64,000 bases of DNA from NCBI GenBank assembly GCA_040765295.1, contig JAXGSB010000001.1:558001-622000 (forward strand), written 5' to 3'. Positions 7,647-14,308 of the stretch are shown here, piece after piece. Origin of the DNA: Scatomorpha sp040765295 (GTDB taxonomy: Bacteria; Bacillota; Clostridia; Oscillospirales; Oscillospiraceae). Position 1 is the first letter of the stretch, and every line of letters begins with the position of its first letter. The position numbers and the translations under genes are program-made. Below the pieces are notes generated by a model. It worked only from the letters and a program-made list of their open reading frames with translations, was not told where the DNA came from and searched no databases.

Positions 7647-9290
7647 ATGAAGCGAAAAACACAAAGAACAGTTTCCGTCTTGGTCACACTGCTCTTGCTT
7701 TTGCTGTTGCCCGTGCAGGCCTTTGCAGAGACCTATGACCTCTCCGACGGCGACATCACGGTGACCGCAAAAAACGACAAGCAGTATGTTACCCAAGTCG
7801 GCGGCGACACCGACAAGGAGCAGACGACAGATACGATTATTAAGCAGACCGGAGGCGTAACCGATAAGACCATCACGATAAATGCGGAGGCAGGGCAGAC
7901 CGCGGAAGTGACGCTGGACGGAGTGAATATCGACTGCTCAGCCACAGGTAAAGCGGCGGTAAGCACGACCGGCGCCGGAGATGTGGAAATCGAGCTCGAC
8001 GGCAACAATGTTCTGCAGAGCGGCGATGACCATGCCGGACTCGAGAAGAAAAACGCCGGAACACTGACCATAGGCGATGACAACACTGTGGCCGGCAGCC
8101 TCGAGGCCACCGGAGGCAAGAATGGCGCAGGCATCGGCGGAGGCTATGTTGGAAACGACGCCAGCAATATCACGATTACGGGCGGTGAGATTGAGGCCAA
8201 CGGAGGCCAGAGTGCTGCAGGCATCGGCGGCGGCAATGGTGGTGACGCTAGCAATATCACGATTGCCGGCGGTACGGTTACGGCCCAAGGAAGTTCTACC
8301 GGCGCGGGCATCGGCGGCGGAGACCACGGAGGCAACGGCAGCGATATCGAGATAAGTGGCGGTACGGTTGTGGCAACCGGGGGTCAATCATCTGCAGGCA
8401 TCGGCGGAGGTTTTGAGGGTGATGGCAACAAGATCAAGATAAGTGGCGGAACGGTCACTGCCGAGGGAGGCAATTGGGGCGCAGGCATCGGTGGCGGCAG
8501 CAGAGGTAACGGCAGCGATATCGAGATAAGCGGCGGCTCTGTTACGGCAATCGGAGGCACAATGGGTGGCGCGGGTATCGGCGGTGGCAACAATGGTCAC
8601 AACGTTCCGGCTCCCAGCTTAAAAGGCAATGGCTACAATATCAAAATTACGGGCGGCACGGTTGCGGCTACAGGAGGTCAACATAGCGCGGGTATTGGCG
8701 GCGGATGGCATGGTAAAGGCAGTAATTTTACCGTGTCCGGCGACGCTCTGGTCAAAACACAGGGCGGCAAAGGAAATTCTAGCGATGGCAAAGGCGCCTG
8801 CATGGGTAACGGCGGATACTGCGAATATCGTCTAAACACACGCGCAGACGGTGAAGAGGTGAAGCCCGATACAAGCGGTTTGACGACGGGTTGTATTGAA
8901 TTTTATGAGCCGGGCGCAGATATGGACGAGGACGCGCCGACAAGTGTTATTACCGCACCTAAGCCCGGACCGAAAGCATATAACGGCACCGTTGACGGAA
9001 CAAATAAAATCGGCGACAAAGTTATTTTGAATGGTATCGAGTGGATTGTTGTCGGAATAGAAGGCGATGTGCTAAAGCTTGCTTCTGTCAGAGCTTTCAC
9101 TGAGGAGCAGCTCAAGGATTTGGAAGCCCTTATAAAAATTCTGCTGACAAATGCCCAGCTAGAAAAACTGATTGCTGACAAAACAACAGGCGAGCGCGTG
9201 TTCCTCGCGGACGAAGATATCGCAAAAGAATACTTCGGCGGGGAAGCGGGCCACATCGTAATCCGCGCAGAGAAGAGCATTCTGGGATAA
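7647..9290 (+). CDS. Secreted protein with seven AGIGGG glycine-rich repeats
   Basis: A 547-residue exported protein. Residues 1-27 form a signal peptide (basic start, Leu-rich core, AFA cleavage before ETY). Residues 28-150 are beta-rich and Thr/Asp-rich. Residues 161-360 hold seven copies of a roughly 30-residue unit with the core AGIGGG followed by NITITGGxVxAxGG; the cores start at 161, 191, 220, 250, 279, 309 and 349 (the last spacing carries a 10-residue insert). Such units are expected to stack as a beta-helix and occur in surface proteins of gut Clostridia, some annotated as carbohydrate-binding. Residues 450-547 form a separate domain (GDKVILNGIEWIVVG). I see no LPxTG motif, SLH domain or C-terminal membrane anchor, so it is probably released. 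The function is unknown. Confidence 0.85.
   Translation: MKRKTQRTVSVLVTLLLLLLLPVQAFAETYDLSDGDITVTAKNDKQYVTQVGGDTDKEQTTDTIIKQTGGVTDKTITINAEAGQTAEVTLDGVNIDCSATGKAAVSTTGAGDVEIELDGNNVLQSGDDHAGLEKKNAGTLTIGDDNTVAGSLEATGGKNGAGIGGGYVGNDASNITITGGEIEANGGQSAAGIGGGNGGDASNITIAGGTVTAQGSSTGAGIGGGDHGGNGSDIEISGGTVVATGGQSSAGIGGGFEGDGNKIKISGGTVTAEGGNWGAGIGGGSRGNGSDIEISGGSVTAIGGTMGGAGIGGGNNGHNVPAPSLKGNGYNIKITGGTVAATGGQHSAGIGGGWHGKGSNFTVSGDALVKTQGGKGNSSDGKGACMGNGGYCEYRLNTRADGEEVKPDTSGLTTGCIEFYEPGADMDEDAPTSVITAPKPGPKAYNGTVDGTNKIGDKVILNGIEWIVVGIEGDVLKLASVRAFTEEQLKDLEALIKILLTNAQLEKLIADKTTGERVFLADEDIAKEYFGGEAGHIVIRAEKSILG
8127..8727 (+). repeat. Coding tandem repeat, seven units of about 90 bp
   Basis: Diverged direct repeats in the coding region, each beginning near GCAGGCATCGGCGG or a close variant. 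The period is 87-90 bp, with one unit lengthened by 30 bp. Confidence 0.85.
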
Positions 9291-9346
9291 AAGAAAGAAA
9301 ATACAGGTTTAGAATATTAATCGCTGAATCCCTCATATAAACAGAG

Positions 9347-9374
9347 CAGTCAAAAACCTGGCGGTTTTTGACTG
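9347..9374. repeat. Palindrome matching the one at 7191-7214
   Basis: A 12-bp perfect stem, CAGTCAAAAACC/GGTTTTTGACTG, with loop TGGC. Its core GTCAAAAAC/GTTTTTGAC is the same as the palindrome on the other side of the repeat-protein gene. Confidence 0.7.
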
Positions 9375-9491
9375 GGATATTATTATTTCACAGCGCTAAA
9401 TTACTATTAGATTCTTAAAACCGCTTTCCCCTTTTGATAAAGGAGAGAGAAACTTAGTGCGCATTTTTCAAAAAATCTGTACGAAATAAAT

Positions 9492-9522
9492 AAAAGGCGA
9501 AAGCTTCCTGCTCCCGCCTTTT
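9492..9522. terminator. Bidirectional terminator between the repeat-protein gene and yhaM
   Basis: The stem 9492-9504 with 9510-9522 (AAAAGGCG...CGCCTTTT, two internal mismatches) has T-runs on both strands. It can end transcripts of both converging genes. Confidence 0.7.
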
Positions 9523-9543
9523 TCTTTAAATTAATAAAACATG

Positions 9544-10527
9544 CTATTCCTCACTGGTTAAATCAAACTTATGCCTATATATTTTTCGGTAATCAAGTCC
9601 GAATATCTTATCCGAAAAACTCTGTGGTGCAGTATCCAAGAGTGCAGAGCGGCATATTTCCATGCGGCTGTCAATCAAGTCTATCAGCGAAAGGAGCTCC
9701 GCCTCGGCCGTCTGCGGTCTCACGGCTGCCCCGTGCTCCGGCTCTCCGTGGTGTGATAAAATCAGATGCTCTAAGAGCATGGATTTTTCTCTGTCTATGC
9801 CGAGCTCTTCAGATAGAATAGCCACCTCGTGCGCGCCCAAATAAAGATGACCCAAAAGCATTCCCTCAGTCGAATATCTCGCAACAAGCCCTGCGGAACT
9901 CAGTTCAAATTCACGGATTTTTGAAAAATCGTGGAGCAGGGTTGCCGCCATGAGCAGGTCTTTATTTATAAAGTCGGAGTAGAGCTCGGCCAAAAACTCC
10001 GCAATTTTGAGCATATTGGAGCTGTGCATGAGCAGACCTCCGATAAAGTCGTGGTGGACAAACTGTCCGGCCGGAATTTTAATAAAGTCCTTCGCGTGCC
10101 TTTTCAGCATCTCTTCACAGAGCCTTTTGTAGTCCGGATCGCTTATTTCACTTATGGACTTCAATATATATTCATATCTCTCTTTAAGATCAATCGGGGC
10201 AGTGGGGAGAATGTCGAGGTCCGAAATATCGTCGTCCTCGCGCAGCAGTCTGATGTTGGTGCTGCCGCCGTACCTTGCGGCAAGAAGCTGGGGCTTTTCC
10301 TTATATTCCTCAACAACTCCTCTCACCTTTACTATACTGCCGTTGTCGTCTGCGCTTAGCTCTCCCGAATAGTCCCAAGCTTTTAAGTCCACCGAGCCGC
10401 TTTGATCGCTGAGTGTTGCCGAGAGATAGTCTGACCCTGTTCTGCTTTTCTTTACAGCTATGTTGCTGATTACATAAAAACCCTGTATGTTTTCTCCGGT
10501 TTTAAAATCGGATATATTCTTTTGCAT
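9544..10527 (-). CDS. yhaM: 3'-5' exoribonuclease of the YhaM family
   Basis: A 327-residue protein with an N-terminal OB-fold nucleic-acid-binding part (about 10-95: GFYVISNIAVKKSRTGSDYL, then SVDLKAWDY) and a C-terminal HD phosphohydrolase domain (about 155-300). Visible metal-site residues are HHDFIGGLLMHS (from 158) and the HD pair in LLHDFSK (199-200), then HLILSHHG. This two-domain order and length are those of YhaM, a 3'-5' exonuclease acting on RNA and DNA ends. SD GGGAGG lies before the ATG. It is a single gene with its own promoter, divergent from the CapA-like gene. Confidence 0.92.
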   Translation of the reverse strand: MQKNISDFKTGENIQGFYVISNIAVKKSRTGSDYLSATLSDQSGSVDLKAWDYSGELSADDNGSIVKVRGVVEEYKEKPQLLAARYGGSTNIRLLREDDDISDLDILPTAPIDLKERYEYILKSISEISDPDYKRLCEEMLKRHAKDFIKIPAGQFVHHDFIGGLLMHSSNMLKIAEFLAELYSDFINKDLLMAATLLHDFSKIREFELSSAGLVARYSTEGMLLGHLYLGAHEVAILSEELGIDREKSMLLEHLILSHHGEPEHGAAVRPQTAEAELLSLIDLIDSRMEICRSALLDTAPQSFSDKIFGLDYRKIYRHKFDLTSEE

Positions 10528-10561
10528 TTTAATGCCTCCCGTGATATTGTCGTCCGGCTAC

Positions 10562-10590
10562 ATTATACATAGATATTCCTCGTCCCTCAA
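10562..10590 (-). promoter_or_regulatory. yhaM promoter
   Basis: Minus strand: TTGAGG (10590-10585), a 17-nt spacer and TATAAT (10567-10562). Confidence 0.8.
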
Positions 10591-10680
10591 GAAAAGAACT
10601 CAAATAAAGCCATATGCAGTTTATATCTGCCGAAACATCTCCTTGCTGTGGTCGAAACAGCCTTAGAATCTAAAAAAGAG

Positions 10681-10709
10681 TTTACTTTTTATACATTTAT
10701 TGATAAAAT
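10681..10709 (+). promoter_or_regulatory. Promoter of the CapA-like gene
   Basis: TTTACT (10681-10686), a 17-nt spacer and TAAAAT (10704-10709). The start near 10716 excludes the in-frame codon at 10700 as a translation start. Confidence 0.7.
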
Positions 10710-10747
10710 TATCAGATAGAAACGAGCGAGAGGGGGTTTTAATTGAA

Positions 10748-11851
10748 ATGAAAAAGATCCTTTTTGCAATACTGCTGCTTTTGGGAGGCCTGGCAATGCT
10801 CAGTGTTAACTCGAGCACCTCGCGCATCCAGTCTCCGGAACCTGCTATAGAATCTCCGAGCGCCGGGCTCAGCGAAATAGGCCCGAGCGATAATATCAAT
10901 ATTGAGGCTCCGGCGGATACGCCCGAGCCCACGCCCGAGCCTCCCCAGGAGGAGATTTACACTATAAGTTTGGGCGGGAATTGCCTCCTGGGGCAGCTTC
11001 ACGAGTGGGGAGCCGTCAAGAACAGCTTTGTCGACATAGTTAAAGAGAACTACTCCTATCCGTTCAGCAACATCAAGGAATTTTTCGGCAAAGATGATTT
11101 CACACTTGTGAATCTTGGAAACGCCTTTACCGACGGGAGCACCCCGACTGCAAAACAGTTCAAATTCAAAGCCGATCCGAAGTACGCGCAGATACTGAAA
11201 GAGGGTTCGATTGAGTGCGTCTGCCTTGCCAACAGCCATACAATAGACTACGGAGAAAAGGGATATAAAGACACGATTGCCGCTGTCGAAGCTAAGGGCA
11301 TCAAATACACCGATGGAGACACGCCGATAGTCTACGAGTGCCCGAGAGGTCTGAAGGTGGGCGTTGTGTCGTTCAACGAGGTCGAAAGCGGTCAAAAACT
11401 CGAGACTCTTGTCCAAAAGGCCATAGAACAGCTTGGAGGGCTCGAGGCGGATGTCAAAATCGTATATATGAACTGCGGTGTGAATTCTGCGGCGGAGCCC
11501 TCGCAGCTTATCATGACACAGGCGAGAGCAATGGTCGATGCGGGCGCCGATATCATTGTGGGCAGCCACTCCAAAGTTCCCCATCCCATAGAGTTTTACA
11601 ATGGAAAGGTCATCATTTATTCGCTTTCCAATCTCTGCTACGGCGGACACACAAATCCCGATAATAAGGACACCGCCATAATTCAGCAAAAGGTTATAGT
11701 TTCCGGCACGGGCGAGGTGAAGCTCGGAGACACAATAATAATGCCGTGTTCTTTGAGCGGAAAAACCGACTCCAACGATTATTGCCCGGTTTTGTATGCC
11801 GAGGGCGGCGAGGAATATAAGAGAGTTCTGCAGATGCTCAAGGTCTCCTAA
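10748..11851 (+). CDS. CapA-family protein that has lost its metal ligands
   Basis: A 367-residue protein with an N-terminal membrane segment or uncleaved signal (about 3-21), a Pro/Glu linker (30-68) and a CapA/PgsA-like calcineurin-fold domain (70-367). The fold follows the family closely: ISLGGNCLLG, FTLVNLG, CVCLANSHTIDYGEKGY, DAGADIIVGSHSK, IIYSLSNLCYGG. The residues that hold metal in active members are changed: D to N (Asn78, GGN for GD), E to G (Gly124, NLG for NLE), N to S (Ser163), H to N (Asn242, NCG for HWG) and the second H of GxHPH to K (Lys276). His164 and His274 remain. I infer a non-catalytic binding or scaffold role at the cell surface. The ATG at 10748 follows AGGGGG by 11 nt and fits the promoter. 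An IS element has inserted 44 nt after the stop codon. Confidence 0.82.
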   Translation: MKKILFAILLLLGGLAMLSVNSSTSRIQSPEPAIESPSAGLSEIGPSDNINIEAPADTPEPTPEPPQEEIYTISLGGNCLLGQLHEWGAVKNSFVDIVKENYSYPFSNIKEFFGKDDFTLVNLGNAFTDGSTPTAKQFKFKADPKYAQILKEGSIECVCLANSHTIDYGEKGYKDTIAAVEAKGIKYTDGDTPIVYECPRGLKVGVVSFNEVESGQKLETLVQKAIEQLGGLEADVKIVYMNCGVNSAAEPSQLIMTQARAMVDAGADIIVGSHSKVPHPIEFYNGKVIIYSLSNLCYGGHTNPDNKDTAIIQQKVIVSGTGEVKLGDTIIMPCSLSGKTDSNDYCPVLYAEGGEEYKRVLQMLKVS

Positions 11852-11880
11852 GCCTGTTTATTTCTGCAAAATAAGGGAAA

Positions 11881-11895
11881 AAACTTAAATAAAAG
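11881..11895 (+). repeat. Left 15-bp target duplication of IS copy 1
   Basis: AAACTTAAATAAAAG, identical to 13147-13161 on the other side of the element. Confidence 0.88.
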
Positions 11896-13146
11896 GGCGA
11901 GTTGTAAAATAAACTGCAATAATTTGAAAAGGCTCGCCACAATTCTGTACAATGTTATTGGAAGAAACAACATAGAAGGGAGAATTGTTTTGAGCCAATT
12001 ACATTGTATCATCAAAAGGAGTCCGGGTCAGCACTTAAAATTAAAAGATAGAGAAATTTTAGAGTATCTCTACAATGAAAATTTAAAACGTGCCAATAAA
12101 GATAGACTCACACAAAAGGAAATAGCGAAGCAACTAGGATGGAGTGAGGCAACTTTAAGCAGAGAATTAAAGCGAGGACTGGTTGAGCAAAAAAGAAGTA
12201 ATTTAGAGACTTACATGGCGTATTCTTCATACGCAGCGCATATCAAAATCCAAGACAGCTGGTCAAATAAAGGACCTGCATTAAAGATAAGAAAGGATCG
12301 GAAGTTATGCGAACAGATAGAAAAAATGCTAATAGGAGAAGAGATGCCGAATATGAAGCGATTACGCTATTCTCCTGAAGCAATCGTGATGCACTTCAAT
12401 GAAAAAGGCTGGCCAACGGAAACCCGACTATGTGGCCGTACTATCTATAACTATGTTGAGAAAGACATCTTTCTCAGCGTAACAATGAAAGATCTGCCTC
12501 GTAAAGGGGCTAAATCCAAGCGAAAGAACAGGCAGGTCGAAAAACGACTGTCGCCCCCGGGCAGGAAAAGAATCGACGAAAGGCCATTAGGGAGCACGCT
12601 GCGCATTGAAACAGGGCATTGGGAGATGGACTGTATAGAATCCTTAAAGTCAGACCCGACTTGCCTGCTAACCTTGGTAGACCGTCATAGCCGGAAGTGC
12701 CGGATATTCAAAATGAGACGCCAGACTCAAAAGGCAGTACTACGGAAGATTAACGGTTTAGAGCGCAAGATGGGAAGTAGAGTCTTTAAGGAGAATTTTA
12801 AAAGCATAACAGTAGATAACGGTTCTGAGTTTCTGGATTGGAAGAGTTTGGAAGAATCTGCCCTAACTAAATCAGAACGCACAGAGATATACTATGCGAG
12901 AGCCTATGCCGCTTGGGAACGAGGCAGCAATGAGAATCTAAATGGCTTTATCAGGTATTTCATACCGAAAGGAACAAAGCTCAAAGACATCACGACAGAG
13001 GAAATAAAGAAGTTAGAGGAATTTATAAATAACTATCCTAGGAAAATTTTGGGAGGGAGGAGTGCAGAAAATTTCCACTCATCTGCAGCATAGCAAAGTA
13101 ACAAACATTGTACGGAATTCGATTTCAGTTTAACTTGCAATTGAAG
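11896..13146 (+). mobile_element. IS30-family insertion sequence, copy 1 (1251 bp)
   Basis: The ends were set by comparing this copy with the one at 41597-42847: the sequences agree from GGCGAGTTG to TTGCAATTGAAG and differ outside. The terminal inverted repeats are imperfect over about 25 bp (11896-11920 and 13122-13146). A second inverted pair, AATTCYGTACAATGTT, lies inside the ends (11941-11956 and 13104-13119). A 15-bp target duplication flanks it. It carries one transposase gene. The base composition is more A+T-rich than the neighbouring genes, as expected for a recent arrival. Confidence 0.93.
11990..13093 (+). CDS. IS30-family transposase, copy 1
   Basis: A DDE transposase of the IS30 family. 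The N-terminal helix-turn-helix reads LTQKEIAKQLGWSEATLSRE. The catalytic core shows GHWEMDCIES (first Asp), ITVDNGSEF (second Asp) and WERGSNENLNGFIRYFIPKG (Glu), the IS30 signature. I chose the TTG at 11990 because GGGAG lies 7 nt before it; this gives 367 residues. The frame stays open upstream to a TTG at 11924, but that has no SD and lies close to the terminal repeat. The protein is intact and identical to the second copy, so the element is probably active or was so very recently. Confidence 0.92.
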   Translation: MSQLHCIIKRSPGQHLKLKDREILEYLYNENLKRANKDRLTQKEIAKQLGWSEATLSRELKRGLVEQKRSNLETYMAYSSYAAHIKIQDSWSNKGPALKIRKDRKLCEQIEKMLIGEEMPNMKRLRYSPEAIVMHFNEKGWPTETRLCGRTIYNYVEKDIFLSVTMKDLPRKGAKSKRKNRQVEKRLSPPGRKRIDERPLGSTLRIETGHWEMDCIESLKSDPTCLLTLVDRHSRKCRIFKMRRQTQKAVLRKINGLERKMGSRVFKENFKSITVDNGSEFLDWKSLEESALTKSERTEIYYARAYAAWERGSNENLNGFIRYFIPKGTKLKDITTEEIKKLEEFINNYPRKILGGRSAENFHSSAA

Positions 13147-13161
13147 AAACTTAAATAAAAG
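13147..13161 (+). repeat. Right 15-bp target duplication of IS copy 1
   Basis: AAACTTAAATAAAAG. It ends 11 nt before the -35 box of the str operon promoter. Confidence 0.88.
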
Positions 13162-13172
13162 CAGGGTTTTGC

Positions 13173-13201
13173 TTGACTATTAAGTGAAATTATGCTATCG
13201 T
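13173..13201 (+). promoter_or_regulatory. Probable str operon promoter
   Basis: TTGACT (13173-13178), a 17-nt spacer and TATCGT (13196-13201). The -35 box is strong and the -10 is fair. The start would lie near 13208. Confidence 0.6.
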
Positions 13202-13205
13202 ATAA

Positions 13206-13242
13206 AATCGCTTGAGTATAATTATGCTCAAACGATTTTTTT
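13206..13242 (+). terminator. Hairpin with T-run ahead of rpsL
   Basis: AATCG-C-TTGAG pairs with CTCAA-A-CGATT around a 10-nt loop and is followed by a run of seven T. It may be a leader terminator of the str operon, or the old terminator of the CapA-like gene now separated from it by the IS. Confidence 0.6.
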
Positions 13243-13291
13243 CTTAAAAGCCTCATTTTGAGGCAGTAAAAATCAGGAAAGGAGGAAAAAA

Positions 13292-13711
13292 ATGCCGACA
13301 TTTAACCAGTTGGTTAGAAAAGGAAGAAAGAAGACGACCTACAGCTCTCAGTCGCCTGCTCTGCAGAAGAATATGAACACGATAAAGAACGCCGAGACCG
13401 ATCTCTCGTGCCCTCAGAAGCGCGGTGTCTGCACTGCAGTCAGAACGGCCACACCCAAAAAGCCGAACTCGGCTCTGCGCAAGATTGCCCGTGTCAGACT
13501 CACAAACGGCTATGAGGTTACAGCCTATATCCCGGGTGAGGGTCACAATCTTCAGGAGCACAGCGTTGTTATGATTCGCGGCGGAAGAGTTAAAGACCTT
13601 CCCGGTGTGCGTTATCATATCATCCGCGGAACTCTGGATACGCAGGGAGTCGACAAACGTCGTCAAGGCAGGTCTAAGTATGGCGCAAAGCGTCCTAAGG
13701 CCGTAAAGTAA
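13292..13711 (+). CDS. rpsL: 30S ribosomal protein S12
   Basis: A 139-residue decoding-centre protein of the small subunit. It shows the invariant PTFNQLVRKGRK start, CPQKRGVC, TPKKPNSALRK and GHNLQEHSVV, then GRVKDLPGVRYH. The lysines in KKPNS and RVKDLPG that change in streptomycin-resistant mutants are the wild-type residues. A strong SD (GGAGG) precedes the ATG. It is the first gene of the str operon rpsL-rpsG-fusA-tuf. Confidence 0.98.
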   Translation: MPTFNQLVRKGRKKTTYSSQSPALQKNMNTIKNAETDLSCPQKRGVCTAVRTATPKKPNSALRKIARVRLTNGYEVTAYIPGEGHNLQEHSVVMIRGGRVKDLPGVRYHIIRGTLDTQGVDKRRQGRSKYGAKRPKAVK

Positions 13712-13729
13712 ATAATTAATTGGCAGTTT

Positions 13730-13761
13730 GCCCTGCTTTATAATATAGAATTTTGCAGGGC
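13730..13761 (+). promoter_or_regulatory. Stem-loop in the S12-S7 gap
   Basis: GCCCTGC (13730-13736) pairs with GCAGGGC (13755-13761) around an A+T-rich loop, and a smaller GAGG/CCTC hairpin follows. There is no T-run, so it is not a terminator. In E. coli, S7 represses its own synthesis from the equivalent gap; a similar role here is only a guess. Confidence 0.4.
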
Positions 13762-13824
13762 ACAGACGAGGCAAAAACCTCGAGTACCGATTATCTCATC
13801 ACGTAATGAAGGAGGGAAGTATAA

Positions 13825-14295
13825 GTGCCCCGTAAAGGAAACATACAAAAAAGAGAAATATTGCCCGATCCCGTATATAACAGCGTCTTGGTAACAAAAC
13901 TTGTGAACGGAGTAATGCTGGACGGCAAGAAGGGTGTCGCGCAGAAGATTATTTACGATGCGTTCGACATTATTAAGGAAAAGAGCGGCAAAGAGCCTTT
14001 AGAGGCCTTCACTGAAGCCATGAACAACATCATGCCCAGCTTGGAAGTCAAGGCTCGCCGTGTCGGCGGAGCGACATATCAGGTGCCTATCGAAGTAAGA
14101 CCCGAGCGTCGCCAGACTCTGGGACTGCGTTGGCTCATCTCTTACGCGCGCAGGCGCGGAGAGAAAACGATGAAAGAGCGCCTGGCCGGCGAAATTATGG
14201 ATGCCAGCAACGGTGTCGGAGCCTCGGTAAAGAAGCGCGAAGACGTCCACAAGATGGCAGAGTCCAACAAGGCTTTCGCGCACTTCAGATGGTAA
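13825..14295 (+). CDS. rpsG: 30S ribosomal protein S7
   Basis: A 156-residue primary 16S rRNA-binding protein of the small-subunit head. Family features: MPRKGNIQKREILPDPVY, VTKLVNGVMLDGKKGVAQ, ARRVGGATYQVPIEV, LRWLISYARRRGEKTM and the C-terminal KREDVHKMAESNKAFAHFRW. It starts at GTG with SD GGAGGG 8 nt before it. It is the second gene of the str operon. Confidence 0.98.
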   Translation: MPRKGNIQKREILPDPVYNSVLVTKLVNGVMLDGKKGVAQKIIYDAFDIIKEKSGKEPLEAFTEAMNNIMPSLEVKARRVGGATYQVPIEVRPERRQTLGLRWLISYARRRGEKTMKERLAGEIMDASNGVGASVKKREDVHKMAESNKAFAHFRW

Positions 14296-14308
14296 GTCAG
14301 GAGATTAT

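Noticed and set aside
8127..8727. Regular direct repeats that could suggest a CRISPR array
   Set aside because: The period is about 90 bp, units are diverged, and the frame is open throughout with a signal peptide upstream; the repeats are protein-coding.
10739..11689. Long open frame of 316 codons opposite the CapA-like gene
   Set aside because: It mirrors a gene with clear family homology, promoter and SD on the other strand; its own product shows no recognisable motif.
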